Origin: JAABRT01 sp038259155
GTDB lineage: Bacteria > Gemmatimonadota > Gemmatimonadetes > Gemmatimonadales > Gemmatimonadaceae
DNA: 9,830 nt
Direction: 5' to 3'
Assembly (NCBI GenBank): GCA_038259155.1
Contig: JBBSPE010000157.1
Location: forward strand, 1-9,830
The notes under the pieces were generated by a model, which saw nothing but the letters and a program-made list of their open reading frames with translations, was not told the DNA's origin and did not search any database. Shown in pieces: positions 1 to 8,290 of this stretch; position 1 is the stretch's first letter, and each line of letters begins with the position of its first letter. The position numbers and the translations under genes were made by a program.

Positions 1-45
1 CATGAGGAGGGCCAGCCAGAGCGAGAGTTCTCCGATGAGGATCAC
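1..45 (-). CDS. Start of a membrane protein gene, cut by the window edge (possibly CcmF-like)
   Basis: Read on the minus strand, a GTG codon at 45-43 shares the bases GTGA with the glpK stop (TGA, 44-42). From there 15 codons stay open to the window edge and encode MILIGELSLWLALLM (the GTG read as Met). A 4-base stop/start overlap is a classic operon junction, and the peptide is a good beginning for a first transmembrane helix. The pattern of an acidic residue followed by a Leu-rich helix recalls the N-terminus of the cytochrome c heme lyase subunit CcmF/NrfE, but 15 residues are too few to assign it. There is no clear Shine-Dalgarno sequence, so expression would rest on coupling to glpK. It could also be a chance open stretch. 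Confidence 0.45.
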   Translation of the reverse strand, partial: MILIGELSLWLALLM

Positions 46-1514
46 GCGCGATCGCGTGCCCACGACAGGGTGGCACGCACGGCGCGTCGCCATCCGGCGT
101 GACCGGCGCGGGCAGCGGCCGCACCTTCACCCGGTACGAACCGTGTGAAGTGACGCGCCGCGAGGAACGCGTCGGCGTCCTTCCATACACCGCCGGCAAT
201 TCCCGCGAGACCCGCGGCGCCCAGGGCGGTGGTCTCGACAATGTCGGGCCGTTCCACAGGCACGCCGAGCGCATCCGCCTGGAACTGCATGAGCCAGTCG
301 TTGCTGGTAGCGCCGCCGTCGACGCGCAGGCGATCAAACGGGACTTTACCCTTGCTGCGCATGAGCGTGAGCACGTCGGAGGTGCCGTAGGCCATGGCTT
401 CGAGGGCCGCGCGCACCAAATGCGCGGATGTGGTACCGCGCGTGAGTCCCGTAATGGTGCCTCGCGCATGCGGCTCCCAATCGGGCGCGCCGAGCCCGGT
501 GAGCGCCGGCACGAAATAGACGCCGTCCGTACTCGCCACGGAGCGCGCCATGGCCTCGGATTCGGACGCCGCCTGCAGAATACCCATACCGTCGCGAAGC
601 CACTGTACCGCCGCACCGGCCACAAAAATGGAGGCCTCAAGCGCGAATGTGGGATTGCCCAGATTGTCGCAGGCAATCGTGGTGAGTAGCCCGTCGCCAG
701 ATTCCGGACGCTCCTGGCCCGTGTTGAGAAGCAGGAATGCCCCCGTGCCGTAGGTGTTCTTGCCACCGCCCGCGTACCAGCCGCCCTGCCCGAACAGCGC
801 AGCCTGCTGATCGCCCGCCACGCCCAGAATGGGCAGCTCGGCGCCAATGGAGGCGGTGGTGGTGGTGCCAAAAAATCCGCTCGACCGACGTACGTCCGGC
901 AGCAGCGCCCGCGGCACGCCAAAGAGCGTCATCAGGTTCGGGCTCCACGCGCGTTCCTCGATGTCGTACAGCATGGTGCGCGACGCGTTGGTGGGGTCGG
1001 TGGCATGCACGGCGCCACCGGTGAGGTGCCAGATCAGAAATGTGTCGATGGTACCGGCAGCGAGCTCACCGCGCTGCGCCCGAGCGGCAATGGAAGGCTG
1101 GCCGAGCATCCATTCCAACTTTGTGGCGCTGAAATACGGATCGGTAACGAGGCCCGTGCGCTTGTTGATGTCGGCAGCGTGTGCATCGAGGGCCCTGCAG
1201 CGGTCGGCGGTGCGGCGGTCCTGCCACACGATGGCGCGATGCACGGGCTCGCCGGTGGCGCGATCCCAGAGCACAATGGTTTCGCGCTGGTTGGTAATGC
1301 CGACAGCTTTGGGCGTGACGCCCGCCTGGGCGATGGCTTCACGCGCGGCCTCAAACGTCCTGGCCACGATCTCCATGGCGTCGTGCTCCACCCAGCCCGG
1401 TTGCGGGTAGTACTGGGTGATCTCGCGATAGGCGCGGCCCACAATGCGACCGTCGGCGGCCATCACGAGGCAGGTGGAGCCAGTGGTGCCCTGGTCGATG
1501 GCAAGTACGTGCAT
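42..1514 (-). CDS. glpK: Glycerol kinase
   Basis: This cytoplasmic FGGY-family kinase phosphorylates glycerol with ATP to sn-glycerol 3-phosphate. The chosen product has 490 residues, close to the family's usual 500. The N-terminal phosphate-binding motif is at 7-13 (DQGTTGS). The glycerol-contact residues are present: Arg78-Glu79 in NQRE, Trp97, Tyr127 in DPYFSATK, and Asp235-Gln236 in AGDQQ. The adenosine-side motif GKNTYGTG is at 251-258 and the second FGGY signature at about 397-437. The frame is open a further 51 codons upstream, but that extension is Pro/Arg-rich and lies before the conserved MHVLAIDQGTTG start. GAGG at 1523-1520, five bases before the ATG, supports the shorter form. 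Glu226 aligns with the Arg236 used by the E. coli enzyme to bind the inhibitor fructose 1,6-bisphosphate, so that control is probably absent. No glpF or glpD is visible nearby. Confidence 0.96.
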   Translation of the reverse strand: MHVLAIDQGTTGSTCLVMAADGRIVGRAYREITQYYPQPGWVEHDAMEIVARTFEAAREAIAQAGVTPKAVGITNQRETIVLWDRATGEPVHRAIVWQDRRTADRCRALDAHAADINKRTGLVTDPYFSATKLEWMLGQPSIAARAQRGELAAGTIDTFLIWHLTGGAVHATDPTNASRTMLYDIEERAWSPNLMTLFGVPRALLPDVRRSSGFFGTTTTASIGAELPILGVAGDQQAALFGQGGWYAGGGKNTYGTGAFLLLNTGQERPESGDGLLTTIACDNLGNPTFALEASIFVAGAAVQWLRDGMGILQAASESEAMARSVASTDGVYFVPALTGLGAPDWEPHARGTITGLTRGTTSAHLVRAALEAMAYGTSDVLTLMRSKGKVPFDRLRVDGGATSNDWLMQFQADALGVPVERPDIVETTALGAAGLAGIAGGVWKDADAFLAARHFTRFVPGEGAAAARAGHAGWRRAVRATLSWARDRA

Positions 1515-1691
1515 GGGAGCCTCGGCGGGGAAGTGCGGAGCGACGCGAGATGGTGCGCGCGGCGGGTGCAGAAGAGTAATGCGGGGGCGCGGCGTGCGCC
1601 GATGGATGTGTGCCCTCGGCGTGATACGTGTATAAACTGGGTGATGCCAGCCGCTCACCAAAAGCAATGCTACCTCTTCCCGTTCCCCGTC
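1515..1691. promoter_or_regulatory. Divergent intergenic region between glpK and a lipoprotein gene
   Basis: This 177-base gap must hold promoters for both directions. On the plus strand TATAAA at 1631-1636 is the only good -10-like hexamer; I see no convincing -35 about 17 bases before it. On the minus strand the same AT-rich patch reads TTTATACA and could serve glpK, giving a leader of about 100 bases. The patch holds a short inverted repeat, ATAC-GT-GTAT (1624-1633), which could be a small operator. The C-rich word TTCCCCGCC lies at 1532-1524 before glpK (9 bases from its ATG). TTCCCCGTC lies at 1683-1691, directly against the lipoprotein ATG. None of these elements is proven. Confidence 0.35.
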
Positions 1692-2153
1692 ATGCGCACT
1701 TCGGCCCGCGTGTTGTCAATGGCCCTTCTTGGCCTGCTCGCTGCCGCGTGCAGTGAGTCTTCCACTGAGTCCTCTGCCGAGTCATCGGACATCGGGCTGA
1801 GCGCTCGCGCCGTACAAGTCCAGGCTGACGGGACTCAGTACTCGATAGCCGTTGACATCGAGAACGCTCGCCTGACGCCGGTGTGGGTATCGGAGTGTTA
1901 CGGCCTGCAGCGATCACGGGGCGGAGCATGGCAGGCCGTGGTCCCGCTCAGCGTCGGATGCGCCTCCGGTCGCTGGCCGATCATTACCGCCGGGTCCACA
2001 GCACAGCGGGAACTGTCGCTGCTCGTGCAAATCGCCGACTCCCTTGTGGCACCGCAGGAGTCCCTGCGCGCGGTGTTTGCTGCATCATTTGTCGGATCGC
2101 TGGGCGACGGCGCGCTCGTGGTCTTCACTCCGCCGTTCACGCTCGACGAGTAG
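1692..2153 (+). CDS. Small predicted lipoprotein, unknown function (lipoprotein A)
   Basis: I do not recognise the function. The 153-residue product starts with a type II signal peptide: Arg residues at 2 and 6, a hydrophobic stretch at about 7-19, and Cys20 in a plausible lipobox (LLAAAC). A Ser/Glu-rich linker follows (21-33), then about 115 residues of alternating polar and hydrophobic character that suggest a beta-sandwich. Cys69 and Cys90 could form a disulfide; Trp80 lies between them. The protein is probably anchored in the cell envelope. The same framework occurs in the lipoprotein encoded at 3321-3818. The frame is open far upstream over glpK, but that part is antisense shadow. An alternative ATG at 1644 would put 16 extra residues before the signal peptide. 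No Shine-Dalgarno sequence precedes 1692; the C-rich word TTCCCCGTC abuts it. Confidence 0.75.
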   Translation: MRTSARVLSMALLGLLAAACSESSTESSAESSDIGLSARAVQVQADGTQYSIAVDIENARLTPVWVSECYGLQRSRGGAWQAVVPLSVGCASGRWPIITAGSTAQRELSLLVQIADSLVAPQESLRAVFAASFVGSLGDGALVVFTPPFTLDE

Positions 2154-2155
2154 TC

Positions 2156-2183
2156 GCGCAGTGCGCATCGGCGGCCAACCGCC
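2156..2183. terminator. Two small inverted repeats between convergent genes, possible weak terminator
   Basis: The 134-base gap between the stops of lipoprotein A and mtnA (2154-2287) begins with GCGC-AGT-GCGC (2156-2166). This is followed by GGCGG-CCAA-CCGCC (2170-2183). Both could fold as short hairpins in either transcript, which suits a convergent junction. Neither is followed by a real T-run (only ATTT after the second), so they are weak as intrinsic terminators. I see no gene or other site in the rest of the gap. Confidence 0.25.
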
Positions 2184-2287
2184 AGATTTCGCGGGCATGT
2201 AGATTGGCTCGCCAAGCGCAACCGTGGAGCCCGGCGGTGACCACGACTGCTGGCGACGACAAGCGGGCGTTGGTCATGAACGGATGA

Positions 2288-3304
2288 TCAGATCTCAAAC
2301 GGCGGCGTCACCAATCCACGATCTGTCACGTACCGCGTGACAAGCGCGCGCGGCGTTACATCAAACGCGGGATTGAACACCTCCACGCCCGGCGGCAACA
2401 CCTCGCGCGTGCCCGCGAATGCAATCTCGCCGCGTGCACGCTGCTCAATCGGGATATCCGCACCACACGCCGTGCCGTGATCGATCGTGCTCCACGGCGC
2501 GCACACGTAGAACGGTACGTCGTGCGCGCGTGCCGCCAGCGCCAGGGGATACGTGCCCACCTTGTTCGCCACGTCGCCATTGGCGGCAATGCGATCGGCA
2601 CCCACAAACACAGCGTCAATGTCTCCGCGTGCGAGCAGGCTGGCCGCCGCACTGTCGGGCAGTACGGTGACCGGAATGCCAGCCCGCTGCAGCTCCCACG
2701 CGGTGAGACGGCCGCCCTGCAGCAAGGGCCGCGTCTCGTCAGCGAACACCTGCAACGACACCCCACGCGCGTGCGCCACGTACAACGGCGCGAGCGCGGT
2801 CCCAATGCCCGCCGTCGCAAGCGCGCCGGCGTTGCAGTGCGTGAGTACCCGCGCGCCGTCCACCAGCAACAAGGCGCCAGCTTCGCCAATGGCCCGGCAC
2901 ATGGCAATGTCTTCGTCGTGAATGCGCTGCGCTTCGGCGTACAGCGCCGCGCCGAGCGCCGATTCGGATAGGGTCGCCGCATGCGTCAGCAGCCGCTGCA
3001 CCGCCCACCGCAGGTTCACTGCGGTTGGTCGCGACGCCTCTACCGCACTGGCGAGTTCACCCAGTCGAGCGCGCCCCGGACTACCCTCATGCGCATACAC
3101 CACCGCGAGCCCCATCGCTGCGGCCACACCGATGGCCGGCGCACCGCGCACGGTGAGCGTGGCGATTGCATTCACCAGCTGGTCCACCGTGACCACGTCC
3201 ACGAAGGTCTCGCGCTCGGGAAGCGCACGCTGGTCGAGCAAGCGGAGCGCGCGGTGGTCGGCCGAGAAGGCGACGACAGGGACTGGGGCGCGAACGGGCG
3301 TCAT
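2288..3304 (-). CDS. mtnA: S-methyl-5-thioribose-1-phosphate isomerase
   Basis: MtnA converts 5-methylthioribose 1-phosphate to 5-methylthioribulose 1-phosphate in methionine salvage, recycling the by-product of polyamine and other S-adenosylmethionine-dependent synthesis. It is cytosolic and belongs to the eIF2B-alpha-like fold. The 338-residue length is typical. Visible family motifs are RGAPAIGVAAAMG (53-65), HCNAGALAT (156-164) with the catalytic Cys157, ETRP (190-193), GADRIAANGDVANKVGT (235-251) with the catalytic Asp237, CAPWSTID (268-275) and FNPAFDVTP (310-318). These fit MtnA rather than an eIF2B regulatory subunit. The gene begins 16 bases after the stop of lipoprotein B, so the two are probably one transcript. 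Its own ribosome-binding site is weak. No other salvage gene (mtnK, mtnP, mtnB, mtnC or mtnD) is in the window, so the pathway must be completed elsewhere. Confidence 0.96.
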   Translation of the reverse strand: MTPVRAPVPVVAFSADHRALRLLDQRALPERETFVDVVTVDQLVNAIATLTVRGAPAIGVAAAMGLAVVYAHEGSPGRARLGELASAVEASRPTAVNLRWAVQRLLTHAATLSESALGAALYAEAQRIHDEDIAMCRAIGEAGALLLVDGARVLTHCNAGALATAGIGTALAPLYVAHARGVSLQVFADETRPLLQGGRLTAWELQRAGIPVTVLPDSAAASLLARGDIDAVFVGADRIAANGDVANKVGTYPLALAARAHDVPFYVCAPWSTIDHGTACGADIPIEQRARGEIAFAGTREVLPPGVEVFNPAFDVTPRALVTRYVTDRGLVTPPFEI

Positions 3305-3320
3305 GCCGAACCCAATCGTA

Positions 3321-3818
3321 CTAGCCGCCCGTCGTGAAGATCGGGCCTCGCACCTCGAACGCGTTGGTCACCTTGACATCATCGGACAAGCGACGGCCGT
3401 CTTCCAGGCGAAGTGACGACAGGCGAAGCCGGTACGTACCGGCCGCGGCGTTCAACGGCAGCGAAAACGGCAGCGTGCGGCTCTGACCGGCGGCGTACGT
3501 CAGCAGAATCGCATCACAACTGCGACCGGGTACGGTCGCCGTCACCCACCGATTGCCCACCAAGAGATCGAGCTGTTCGAAGCACGCACCCGACTCGAAC
3601 TCCAGCGAGGTATTGTTCGTGATCGTCACCTGCACCACCTCGCCTGACGAATACACCGTCGCGCCTGTCGTGAGCGACACGTTGCCGCCGTTGAGCCCCG
3701 CGACCGTCTGGACCGAGCAGGCCGCGAGCGAAAGGGCAAGCAGGCTCATGACAGCGCGGCGACACACGACACCAGCCAGCGGCGCGACAGCCGTCACACC
3801 GACACGTGGCACTCTCAT
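3321..3818 (-). CDS. Small predicted lipoprotein, unknown function (lipoprotein B)
   Basis: I do not recognise the function. The 165-residue product has an Arg-containing N-region, a hydrophobic core at about 23-33 and a good lipobox (SLAAC) with Cys34. The mature part looks like a single beta-sandwich domain: the strand VVQVTITNNTS (61-71), Cys79, Trp91, Cys101, then AAGQSRTLPFSL (109-120), a GTYRLRL strand (127-133) and a C-terminal VTNAFEV strand. Cys79 and Cys101 may form a disulfide in the periplasm. It resembles lipoprotein A in the order and spacing of these residues. The frame stays open 34 codons further upstream. The ATG at 3818 is preferred because GGAG (3828-3825) lies six bases before it and the signal peptide then has a normal length. 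Met24 is a second, shorter candidate start. mtnA follows 16 bases later, but a link with its pathway is only positional. Confidence 0.8.
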   Translation of the reverse strand: MRVPRVGVTAVAPLAGVVCRRAVMSLLALSLAACSVQTVAGLNGGNVSLTTGATVYSSGEVVQVTITNNTSLEFESGACFEQLDLLVGNRWVTATVPGRSCDAILLTYAAGQSRTLPFSLPLNAAAGTYRLRLSSLRLEDGRRLSDDVKVTNAFEVRGPIFTTGG

Positions 3819-3959
3819 GAACGACTCCAGGCGGGGATGAAACCGACAGACAGGACCTTTGCCAAACATACCTCGCTGACGCACTCGCCACCCAGCGCCC
3901 CGCCGACCCGCCCGTCGCATACCTTTCGAGATCCACTCCTCGCCCTCCAGTTCCCCGCC
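3819..3959. promoter_or_regulatory. Divergent intergenic region between lipoprotein B and enoyl-CoA hydratase genes
   Basis: This 141-base gap must serve both directions. The heptamer CATACCT occurs twice on the plus strand, at 3867-3873 and 3918-3924; in minus orientation both read AGGTATG. The first gives a minus-strand TATGTT (3870-3865), a possible -10 about 46 bases before the lipoprotein B start, though the expected -35 position (GGGTGG) is poor. The minus-strand GGAG at 3828-3825 is the lipoprotein B ribosome-binding site. The C-rich word appears in both directions: ATCCCCGCC (3838-3830, minus) and TTCCCCGCC (3951-3959, plus, touching the hydratase ATG). No Shine-Dalgarno sequence precedes the hydratase. 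Confidence 0.3.
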
Positions 3960-4739
3960 ATGACCTACAGCAACCTCACGCTCGAGATCGCCGACCGCAT
4001 CGCCACCATCACGGTCAACCGCCCCGACAAGCTCAACGCACTCAACGACGCCACCATGGCCGAGCTCGGCACGGCCATTGATGCGGCCAATGCCAACAGT
4101 GACGTGGGCGTCGTTGTGCTCACCGGCGCGGGTCGCGCGTTCGTCGCCGGCGCCGACATCAGTGAGCTCTCCAGCCAGTCACCGCTCGAGGCGCAGCGCC
4201 GAGCCCGCACGGGACAGACCGTGTTTCGGCGCTTCGAGACCAGCCCCAAACCGGTGATCGCCATGGTGAACGGCTTCGCGCTGGGCGGTGGCTGCGAGCT
4301 GGCCATGGCGTGCCATATGCGCATTGCCAGCGAGAAAGCCAAGTTTGGACAGCCCGAAGTAAAGCTCGGCATCGTGCCGGGGTTCGCCGGATCACAGCGC
4401 CTCCCCCGTCTGGTAGGCCGGGGCACGGCGCTCAAGCTGCTGCTCACCGGTGACATGATTGACGCCACGGAAGCGCTGCGCATTGGCCTGGTGGACGAAG
4501 TGATGCCGCCAGACCAGCTCGCGACGCGCGTTCGCGCGCTCGCCGACCTGATGCTCGCCAACGCGCCACTGGCGCTGGCCGGCTGCATCGAGGCGGTGAA
4601 CCGTGGTCTCGACAGCACACTCGACGAAGGCAGCCTTACCGAAAGCGACCACTTTGGCTTGCTCTCGGCTACCGAGGACATGCGCGAGGGCATGACCGCG
4701 TTCCTCGAGAAGCGACCACCCGTGTTCACGGGACGTTGA
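3960..4739 (+). CDS. Enoyl-CoA hydratase/isomerase family protein (crotonase)
   Basis: The 259-residue product is a standard single-domain crotonase. Such enzymes usually add water across 2-enoyl-CoA in fatty-acid or amino-acid degradation, in the cytosol. The CoA and oxyanion-hole region AFVAGADISEL is at 60-70, and NGFALGGGCELAMACHMRI is at 104-122. Glu113 and Glu133 (in GQPEVKLGIVPG) match the two catalytic glutamates of rat mitochondrial enoyl-CoA hydratase, which favours true hydratase activity over isomerase-only relatives. The stretch GFAGSQRLPRLVG replaces the usual GAGGTQRL form, a mild variation. The chain length of the substrate cannot be told from the sequence. The frame extends 41 codons upstream, but that part is Pro/Thr-rich and the conserved domain begins at MTYSNLTLEI. 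recF starts 52 bases after the stop, on the same strand, so read-through is possible. Confidence 0.92.
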   Translation: MTYSNLTLEIADRIATITVNRPDKLNALNDATMAELGTAIDAANANSDVGVVVLTGAGRAFVAGADISELSSQSPLEAQRRARTGQTVFRRFETSPKPVIAMVNGFALGGGCELAMACHMRIASEKAKFGQPEVKLGIVPGFAGSQRLPRLVGRGTALKLLLTGDMIDATEALRIGLVDEVMPPDQLATRVRALADLMLANAPLALAGCIEAVNRGLDSTLDEGSLTESDHFGLLSATEDMREGMTAFLEKRPPVFTGR

Positions 4740-4791
4740 TTCCAACGACGAACGCACCATTGCGAGAAGTACTGAGCACCTCACCGGTCGC

Positions 4792-5904
4792 ATGCTCGAT
4801 CACCTGACCGTGCGCGACTACCGCAACCTGGCGGCGCTCGACCTGGACGTCGACGCCGCGGGGTTGGCTGTGGTGGGCGACAATGGACACGGGAAGACGA
4901 ACCTGCTCGAGGCCGTGGCCTACCTGCGGCTGCTCCGATCCTGGCGCGGCGCCCGCGACGCCGACGTGGTGCGTTTTGGCGCGGCCGGATTTCACGTGCG
5001 CGCCACGCTTCGGCCCCCGGCCGCCGTGCACACGGTGGGCGTGGGCTACGAGCGCGCCACCAAGCGCAAACGCGCCACGCTGGACGGCGTGGAGCAGCCA
5101 CGACTGTCCGACGCGCTGGGGGCCCTGCCCTCCGTGTGTTTTTCGCCCATGGACGTGGCCCTTGTCGCCGGCGGCCCCGGCGAACGCCGGCGTTTCATTG
5201 ACGTGGCGCTGGCGCTGACGTCCCGCTCCTATCTGCTGGCCCTGCAGGGCTACCGCGCGGCACTGCTCCGACGGAATGCCGCGCTGCGCGAGTTGCAGCG
5301 GGCTGGTCGCAGCGCCACCGGCGGCGAGTCACGGGTGGCGGTGTGGGAGCCCGCACTCTGCGAGCACGGCGGCGCGCTCATTGCCGCACGTCGTGCGTGG
5401 GCGCACACCTACGCCGAGCCGTATGCGGAACGGTGCGCCGCGATCGGAGAGGCCGCACCCGTCGTCCTGCGCTACCAAGGGCCGGCCGGCGAGTCCTCTG
5501 ACGCCGACCTGCCCAGCGCGCTGGCCGAGCTGTTCGCGCAGCAGCGGGCGCAGGAGCTCCGCCGCGGCGTGACGCTGGTGGGGCCGCATCGCGACGACCT
5601 GCAGCTGCTGCTCGGCGGGCGCGAGCTGCGCACCTTCGGCTCAGCGGGTCAGCACCGCACGGCGGCCATCGCGCTCCGCATGTGCGAGTCGGCCACCGTG
5701 CAGGCCGTGCTGGGCGCGCCGCCCTTGCTCTTGCTCGATGATCCCTTCGCCGAGCTCGACGCGCGCCGCGCGCACGCGATTCTGGGCCTGCTGGCGAACT
5801 CCGGCGTGGGCCAGGTGCTGCTGGTGGTGCCACGGGCCGAGGATATTCCGTCGGCGTTCACCGCGTTGCCGCGGCGCACCATGCGCGATGGGGTGCTCTC
5901 GTGA
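4792..5904 (+). CDS. recF: DNA replication and repair protein RecF
   Basis: RecF is a DNA-binding SMC-like ATPase that acts with RecO and RecR to load RecA at single-strand gaps. The 370-residue length is normal. Walker A is GDNGHGKTN (29-37). The family block from VCFSPMDVALVAGGPG into ERRRFIDVAL is at 115-140, followed by the Tyr/Leu/Arg-rich helix segment (147-167). The GPHRDDL motif is at 264-270, the ABC-type signature GSAGQHRT at 283-290 and Walker B LLLLDDPFAELD at 312-323. Walker B has Pro-Phe-Ala where many RecF proteins have Val-Leu-Ser; the catalytic Asp residues are kept. Start codon ATG 4792 leaves only a short N-terminus before the first strand, as expected. No Shine-Dalgarno sequence is visible. 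The stop overlaps the next start by four bases. The usual upstream neighbour dnaN is absent here. Confidence 0.95.
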   Translation: MLDHLTVRDYRNLAALDLDVDAAGLAVVGDNGHGKTNLLEAVAYLRLLRSWRGARDADVVRFGAAGFHVRATLRPPAAVHTVGVGYERATKRKRATLDGVEQPRLSDALGALPSVCFSPMDVALVAGGPGERRRFIDVALALTSRSYLLALQGYRAALLRRNAALRELQRAGRSATGGESRVAVWEPALCEHGGALIAARRAWAHTYAEPYAERCAAIGEAAPVVLRYQGPAGESSDADLPSALAELFAQQRAQELRRGVTLVGPHRDDLQLLLGGRELRTFGSAGQHRTAAIALRMCESATVQAVLGAPPLLLLDDPFAELDARRAHAILGLLANSGVGQVLLVVPRAEDIPSAFTALPRRTMRDGVLS

Positions 5905-6215
5905 GGGAGGGTGACGGTCCCCGCCGTCCCGCCAAGCTGAGTGACATCTTGGCCTCGGTGATTGACCGGGCCGGCCTCACGGAGCGCATGGCGCAGGCTC
6001 GGGTGATTCCCGAGTGGCCGGCGCTGGTGGGCCCGCAGATCGCGGAAGTCACCGAGCCCGTGGCGCTGCAACGGGACGGGACGCTGGTCGTGTCGGTGCG
6101 AACCAACGGCTGGATGACGGAACTCTCGCTCATGGAGCCCGAACTTCTGAAGGCCCTGAATGCCGACACCTCACGTCCGCCGGTCACGAAGCTCCGCCTC
6201 GTGCTCGGGCGCTGA
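5901..6215 (+). CDS. dciA: DUF721 / DciA family protein, probable helicase-loading factor
   Basis: The 104-residue product begins at GTG, overlapping the recF stop as GTGA, so its translation is probably coupled to recF. The DUF721 core is visible: an N-terminal helix SDILASVIDRAGL (14-26), then Trp39 in WPALVGPQIAEVTEP (39-53), then GTLVVSVRTNGWMTEL (60-75) with Trp71, and a closing helix that ends in a short basic strand. In bacteria without DnaC or DnaI, DciA interacts with the replicative helicase DnaB and supports its loading. In Mycobacterium the same gene (Rv0004) sits between recF and gyrB, and that synteny is the best support for the name. This version is short compared with many DciA proteins and has no long disordered C-terminal extension. 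A role in replication is inferred from family and position. Confidence 0.8.
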   Translation: MREGDGPRRPAKLSDILASVIDRAGLTERMAQARVIPEWPALVGPQIAEVTEPVALQRDGTLVVSVRTNGWMTELSLMEPELLKALNADTSRPPVTKLRLVLGR

Positions 6216-6325
6216 GGCGCGTTTCGGGTTATTTTTCGGGGTTACCGTCACGTTTTGGCGCAGTCTGAAGTTCGGTTCCTGTTCGGACGTCCCGCTGCGC
6301 TTGTCCTTCCCGCCACAGCATACAC
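6216..6325 (+). promoter_or_regulatory. gyrB leader region with a direct repeat
   Basis: The 110 bases between dciA and gyrB contain a near-perfect direct repeat, TTTCGGGTTA (6222-6231) and TTTCGGGGTTA (6234-6244), with a period of about 12 bases. Between the copies is the AT-rich stretch TTATTTTT (6229-6236), the only AT-rich patch in the gap and a possible -10 region. GCGC-TGAG-GCGC (6209-6220) around the dciA stop could form a weak hairpin. TTCCCGCC at 6307-6314 is a shorter copy of the C-rich word found before other starts, 11 bases from the gyrB ATG. There is no Shine-Dalgarno sequence before gyrB. It is not clear whether gyrB has its own promoter. Confidence 0.3.
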
Positions 6326-8258
<1,933 letters not shown>

Positions 8259-8269
<11 letters not shown>

Positions 8270-8288
8270 GTCGCAACGACGGTATGTT
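8259..8288 (+). promoter_or_regulatory. Possible promoter for the glutamate dehydrogenase gene
   Basis: TCGACG (8259-8264, four of six matches to TTGACA) and TATGTT (8283-8288, four of six matches to TATAAT) are 18 bases apart. The first lies inside the last codons of gyrB. If used, transcription would begin near 8295, placing the strong hairpin at 8291-8326 at the very 5' end of the transcript, about 55 bases before the start codon. The string GGTATGTT also occurs before lipoprotein B on the minus strand. The match is modest. Confidence 0.25.
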
Positions 8289-8290
8289 CA

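Noticed and set aside
1515..1667. 51-codon N-terminal extension of glycerol kinase
   Set aside because: It is Pro/Arg/His-rich with no family match. The conserved start MHVLAIDQGTTG begins at 1514 with GAGG in front of it.
1005..1691. Long upstream extension of the lipoprotein A frame across glpK
   Set aside because: The extension is antisense to conserved glpK sequence, and the signal peptide with lipobox begins only at 1692, so the extended start is not believable.
1883..2287. 134-codon plus-strand frame overlapping the end of lipoprotein A and the convergent gap
   Set aside because: It is Arg/Ala-rich, shares most of its length with the lipoprotein gene in another frame, and has no motif or ribosome-binding site.
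3965..4729. 254-codon open frame on the minus strand opposite the enoyl-CoA hydratase
   Set aside because: It lies exactly over a well-conserved crotonase, is Ser/Arg/Pro-rich, and has no domain signature.
6209..6236. GCGC-TGAG-GCGC followed by T-rich sequence as a dciA terminator
   Set aside because: The stem has only four pairs and includes the stop codon in its loop; the T-rich stretch is 9 bases further on, too far for an intrinsic terminator.
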